This document shows, one piece after another, positions 61,299 to 64,000 of a stretch of 64,000 nt of DNA. Source of the stretch: CALOCY01 sp942491975 (GTDB lineage: Bacteria; Bacteroidota; Bacteroidia; Bacteroidales; Prolixibacteraceae); contig CALOCY010000004.1 of the NCBI GenBank assembly GCA_942491975.1, positions 992,001-1,056,000 of the forward strand, read 5' to 3'. The translations under genes were made by a program, and so were the position numbers. Below the pieces are notes generated by a model, which did not search any database, was not told where the DNA came from, and saw only the letters and a program-made list of their open reading frames with translations. Position 1 is the stretch's first letter; the number at the start of each line of letters is the position of its first letter.

Positions 61299-62243
61299 AT
61301 GAATTTCTTTTGGGGACATAACAAACGCTACAACGATTTTCCGACCTATTTCAGGACTAGATTTGACGGGAGGGTGCAAAAAGTATCGGTGGATGCCGGG
61401 TTCTCCTGTCCCAATCGTGATGGCAGCAAAGGAACGGGAGGATGCACCTACTGCAACAATCAAACGTTTAAACCATCGTATTGCAACCTTGAACGCAGTG
61501 TGTACAACCAGGTCGGGCAGGGCGTTGAGTTTTTCTCGAAAAAATACAAGGCTATGCGCTTTTTGGCCTATTTCCAGGCCTACTCCAACACTTATGCGCC
61601 GTTGCAAAACTTACAGCAGCTTTACAACGAAGCATTGCAGCACCCTAAAGTCATTGGGTTGGTGATTGCCACCCGCCCGGATTGTTTGACGGATGAAACA
61701 CTCGATTATCTGGCGGAACTGTCGGCAAAGCACTATGTGATGGTGGAGTTTGGGATCGAATCACATAAAAATGAAACGTTAAAGCGCATCAACCGGGGAC
61801 ATACATTCGAAGAGTCGGTTTGGGCCATTGAAGAGACAGCCAGGCGGGGCATTCACAACTGTGCCCACATGATATTGGGATTACCGGGTGAAAACTACGA
61901 TATTATTATCGAACAGGCGGGAAAAATCTCGCAGCTGCCCGTAGAAAACCTGAAACTGCACCAGTTGCAAATCCATAAAGGAACGGTAATGGCTACGCAA
62001 TACGAACAAAGCCCTGAGCTGTTCAAACTGTATGAAGCCGATGAATATGTCGATTTAGTGGTCGATTATCTGGAAGTATTAAACCCTAACATCATCGTAG
62101 AACGCTTTATTAGCCAGGCTCCACCCGAAATGCTCATTGCCCCCCAATGGGGATTAAAGAATTTTGAATTTGTAGCCAAAGTGGAAAAGCGGTTGGAGCA
62201 ACGTGATACGTGGCAGGGACACTTATATAACCTGCCGCTTTAG
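61299..62243 (+). CDS. yhcC: TIGR01212-family radical SAM protein (YhcC)
   Basis: The frame opens with TTG 61290 but ATG 61299 (MNFFWGHNKRYND) is chosen because of family N-termini. The 314-residue protein has the radical SAM cluster cysteines in the unusual YhcC spacing: GFSCPNRDGSKGTGGCTYCNN (C-x11-C-x2-C). Other motifs are VEFGIESHKNETLKRINRGH and LKLHQLQIHKGT. Biochemical function is unknown; an rRNA or tRNA related role has been suggested for relatives. The last four codons (NLPL) and the stop lie inside a dispersed repeat hairpin (62231-62250), so the C-terminus has been rewritten by the repeat. Confidence 0.88.
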   Translation: MNFFWGHNKRYNDFPTYFRTRFDGRVQKVSVDAGFSCPNRDGSKGTGGCTYCNNQTFKPSYCNLERSVYNQVGQGVEFFSKKYKAMRFLAYFQAYSNTYAPLQNLQQLYNEALQHPKVIGLVIATRPDCLTDETLDYLAELSAKHYVMVEFGIESHKNETLKRINRGHTFEESVWAIEETARRGIHNCAHMILGLPGENYDIIIEQAGKISQLPVENLKLHQLQIHKGTVMATQYEQSPELFKLYEADEYVDLVVDYLEVLNPNIIVERFISQAPPEMLIAPQWGLKNFEFVAKVEKRLEQRDTWQGHLYNLPL

Positions 62244-62297
62244 CGGTAGGCATGCTATGTCGTAACAAAAATACGGAAACGGTTTTAACCGTTTTAA
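62226..62297. repeat. R2-type hairpin repeat overlapping the yhcC stop
   Basis: CCTGCCGC-TTTA-GCGGTAGG (62231-62250) contains the yhcC stop TAG in its loop region. ACGGTTTTAACCGT follows at 62280-62293. The first stem with its flank is almost identical to the leading hairpin of R2 copy B (22098-22122). Confidence 0.75.
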
Positions 62298-62316
62298 GAA
62301 GGTTGCGTATTGTTGT

Positions 62317-62631
62317 TTATGCTATTTCCAGATGAGCATCTGTATCAAAATCAATGGTCATTTTCACCTTAGCCTTTAACGCATTAAAAACTTTCATAAT
62401 GGTTGATAATCGAACATCTTTTGTGTTGTTTTCAATTTTTGAAATCTGTGCTTTTTGAACACCAATTAATTTACCCAATTGTTCCTGGGTCAGGTGTTTC
62501 TCTTTCCGTGCTTTTTTAATCATGTCACCAAGGATATCCAATTTAAGTTCGAACTCAAATTGTTTCCTATCAGCACTTCCTTTTTTGCCAATATACTTAT
62601 CTGTTAACGCTTCCAGTGTCTGTGTTGCCAT
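62317..62631 (-). CDS. XRE-family (HigA-like) antitoxin without a visible toxin
   Basis: The 104-residue protein has an HTH_3 domain at about 33-90: LGDMIKKARKEKHLTQEQLG (helix 1-2), KLIGVQKAQISKIENNTKDV (recognition helix), and LSTIMKVFNALKAKVKMTID. The N-terminal stretch TLEALTDKYIGKKGSADRKQ is typical of HigA/RelB-type antitoxins of HigBA modules, where the toxin usually precedes the antitoxin. No HigB/RelE-like ORF lies in 62632-62960 or 62244-62316. An R4 repeat copy begins about 55 bp upstream. Either the toxin was deleted or this is a solitary regulator. Confidence 0.75.
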   Translation of the reverse strand: MATQTLEALTDKYIGKKGSADRKQFEFELKLDILGDMIKKARKEKHLTQEQLGKLIGVQKAQISKIENNTKDVRLSTIMKVFNALKAKVKMTIDFDTDAHLEIA

Positions 62632-62688
62632 TCATGTTAAGTTATTGGTTTTTTGAATAAATGGGGCTTTGCCCCAAACCCCACTTCG

Positions 62689-62857
62689 TTTCTTTTCCTT
62701 AGATGAAAAGAAACGGAAGCAAAGAAAAATCAAGCCAAAATAAAGCTCTTTCAATTTTCAATGTAGCTAATTAGCCCGCATCACGCAATTTTGGCGGCTC
62801 ACGAACAAGTTTAGTCACTTGAATTACTCATTTCGCGAATATTAAATCTGATTCAGG
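62689..62857. repeat. Dispersed repeat R4, copy 2
   Basis: Aligns with 26098-26277 from TTCTTTTCCTTAGATGAAAA to the degenerate AT-rich end. It lacks the TCCCG..CGGGA palindrome present in copy 1. It lies where a HigB-type toxin would be expected for the antitoxin at 62317. 62632-62688 has a small GGGGCTTTGCCCC hairpin. Confidence 0.8.
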
Positions 62858-62906
62858 TTACAAATATAATGTATATCTCCTTATTGGGAAACTTATTTGT
62901 TGTTTT

Positions 62907-62940
62907 AAGGATGTCATCTCTTTCAAAAGATGACATCCTT
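62907..62940. repeat. Hairpin repeat R5, copy 2
   Basis: AAGGATGTCATCT pairs with AGATGACATCCTT around CTTTCAAA. It lies 23 bases beyond the stop of the broken gene at 62964 on the minus strand, the same spacing as copy 1 to its gene, but without a T run. Confidence 0.75.
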
Positions 62941-62963
62941 GTAAGGCAGGAGAGGTTTTTACG

Positions 62964-63550
62964 TTAGCTTCGTACGATTTTGCCTAACGATTCCAGTAGT
63001 TGTGGGTTATCTTCTAACGCAATTTTTGCTACGGCGTAGAATTCGCTCATCCAATCATCGATTGTTGCCAATGCTGCATCTTTGGCTTTTGTAGTGTCTT
63101 GTGATTCCCCTTTTTCTCTCAAATATTCTGTTCGTGCTGTTTCCAGCTCAGTTATGAGGGTGTTGGTGGTGGTTAAATCGTCGGCTGTAATTTTCAATCG
63201 TGCCAATTTTGCCTGTATGGCTGGGTCTGCCAATGCTACGGAATAGAATTTCCGGATGGTCTCTAGCCATTTTAGGTATGCTTTGGGCAGGCTGCCCTGA
63301 TACGGCCAACTGATCCATTGTAAGCGAATTGTTGCGGAAAATTACTTTTGCTTTTTTGCGGTGTAAAGCGTAGGTATTGGCCAGGTTTTCTTTTAGCATT
63401 GAAAAATTGTTGTATGCTGCCGAAGTTTCATCGTCTTCGGTTTTGTTGGCATTATACGCCTCTCGTGTTTCGGTTAACAGGGCTTTGCCCTGGGTAATTA
63501 CTTCGGCAGTGTAACCAAACTCTGCCATAGTTGTGGCAATGGCCGGTTGT
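62964..63550 (-). pseudogene. Bacteroidota hypothetical helical protein, frameshifted and 5'-truncated
   Basis: The two frames join into one protein: TTMAEFGYTAEVITQGKALL and the ETREAYNANKTEDDETSAAY, HRKKAKVIFRNNSLTMDQLA stretches, then in the other frame LPKAYLKWLETIRKFYSVAL, ITADDLTTTNTLITELETAR, TEYLREKGESQDTTKAKDAA and VAKIALEDNPQLLESLGKIV. Dropping one G at 63290/63291 restores GQ-LPKAY. Its first residues are missing because the frame runs into an unrelated ATPase fragment near 63545. I recall similar uncharacterised proteins in Bacteroidales but can assign no function. Confidence 0.7.
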
Positions 63551-63661
63551 TTTTCCACTTGCATTTGCACCATAAATAAAATTCACCTTTCTCAAATCAG
63601 TAATTTGAATACCTGTGTTGTCGCAGGTTGCAATATTTCTAATATTTATGAACTCTATCAT
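63543..63661 (-). pseudogene. First 39 codons of a RloC/AAA_13-like ATPase, truncated
   Basis: From ATG 63661 the frame reads MIEFINIRNIATCDNTGIQI, then TDLRKVNFIYGANASGKTT. This is the N-terminal strand pair and Walker A of AAA_13-type ATPases such as the anticodon-nuclease-linked RloC family. The homology stops right after GKTT, where the sequence switches to a different gene in another frame. Only the ATPase start remains, as a gene-fusion scar. Confidence 0.7.
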
Positions 63662-63813
63662 TTAGTCTGCATTTTTTTCAGCTTGTGGGGAACTCTTATA
63701 AACAAAACTAACAATATACATTGATAATAACAACGCATTTGCAAAATGTTATTAACTGAAATGCAGTTGTTGGCTGTATCTGTTATACAGATTATCGGTT
63801 AGTGTAAGACAGA

Positions 63814-63902
63814 GGTGCTTATTATTCCCCAATGGGGGCTAAAGAACTTTGAGTTTGTAGAAAAAGTAGAAAAATGGTTGGAATAGTGTGATAGGCAGGG
63901 GA
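63814..63902 (+). pseudogene. Degenerate second copy of the yhcC 3' end
   Basis: The frame reads EVLIIPQWGLKNFEFVEKVE then KWLE and TAG. yhcC reads EMLIAPQWGLKNFEFVAKVE then KRLEQRDTWQG. DNA similarity continues past the new stop to GATAGGCAGGG versus GATACGTGGCAGGG. No upstream part of yhcC is present. Confidence 0.8.
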
Positions 63903-63932
63903 GGCTGTTTCAATGAACAATGACTTGAATTC

Positions 63933-63966
63933 AAGGATGTCATCTTTGGGGAAAGATGACATCCTT
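63933..63966. repeat. Hairpin repeat R5, copy 3
   Basis: AAGGATGTCATCT pairs with AGATGACATCCTT around TTGGGGAA. It precedes the window edge by 34 bases; a minus-strand stop (TAA at 63983-63981) just beyond could be the end of another gene entering from the right, but too little is visible to name it. Confidence 0.7.
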
Positions 63967-64000
63967 GTAAGCATAAATCTTTTTACGGCATCAACGAAAC

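Overview
The window looks like a chromosomal piece of a Bacteroidota genome, most likely order Bacteroidales or Marinilabiliales. The evidence is a type IX sorting-domain protein, a TonB-dependent receptor with a carboxypeptidase-regulatory N-domain, a GH92 mannosidase lipoprotein, a complete MoxR/Bat aerotolerance operon, PD40/OmpA and thrombospondin-3 proteins, Bacteroidota-type -7 boxes (TAnnTTTG) and almost no Shine-Dalgarno sites. Species assignment is not possible from the sequence alone.

Layout. 1-7000: secreted and lipoprotein enzymes (clostripain-like peptidase, GHL10 hydrolase, DUF4846, DUF3788, GH92). 7100-17500: small histidine kinase, glutamine synthetase, MATE exporter preceded by a coupled small ORF, BFD-like [2Fe-2S] protein, tRNA-Arg(CCG), a TSP3 protein next to a PD40/OmpA protein, cyclase-family hydrolase, CutC, glycosylasparaginase. 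17500-31460 is accessory and rich in repeats: frameshifted GNAT gene, His-rich lipoprotein, DUF1566-like repeat protein, T9SS protein, a lipoprotein bracketed by 160-bp repeats, a 5'-truncated group II intron, a PIN-like membrane protein, TonB receptor, YjbQ. 31500-41135: iorA/iorB, a 1959-residue RHS-like surface protein with six near-identical 88-89-residue repeats, FabI. 41340-42220: two broken genes. 42300-50970: batE-batD-batC-batB-batA-(accessory protein)-DUF58-moxR, all on the minus strand and transcribed from moxR toward batE. 51290-62240: truA, two tandem TPR histidine kinases, an operon TPR protein-DUF368 (PopT-like)-aroE, DUF4301, YhcC radical SAM. 62240-64000: a graveyard containing an orphan HigA-like antitoxin, dispersed repeats, a frameshifted gene fused to the first 39 codons of a RloC/AAA_13-like ATPase, and a decayed second copy of the yhcC 3' end.

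The genes with the clearest joint function are the Bat operon (MoxR AAA+ ATPase, DUF58 and VWA proteins, TPR proteins and BatD acting together in the cell envelope) and iorAB (oxidation of aryl-pyruvates or other 2-oxoacids with ferredoxin).

The most notable non-gene structure is a layered set of dispersed repeats: two 230-245-bp elements with terminal inverted repeats, a 160-bp element pair, a 170-bp element pair, three copies of one hairpin, and a family of 16-18-bp palindromes of the form TCCCG..CGGGA that appear to have invaded two of the larger repeats. The best candidate for an undescribed functional gene is the 643-residue PIN-like, two-helix membrane protein at 23173-25104, which has an operator-like pair of 13-bp direct repeats 42 bp apart over its predicted promoter.
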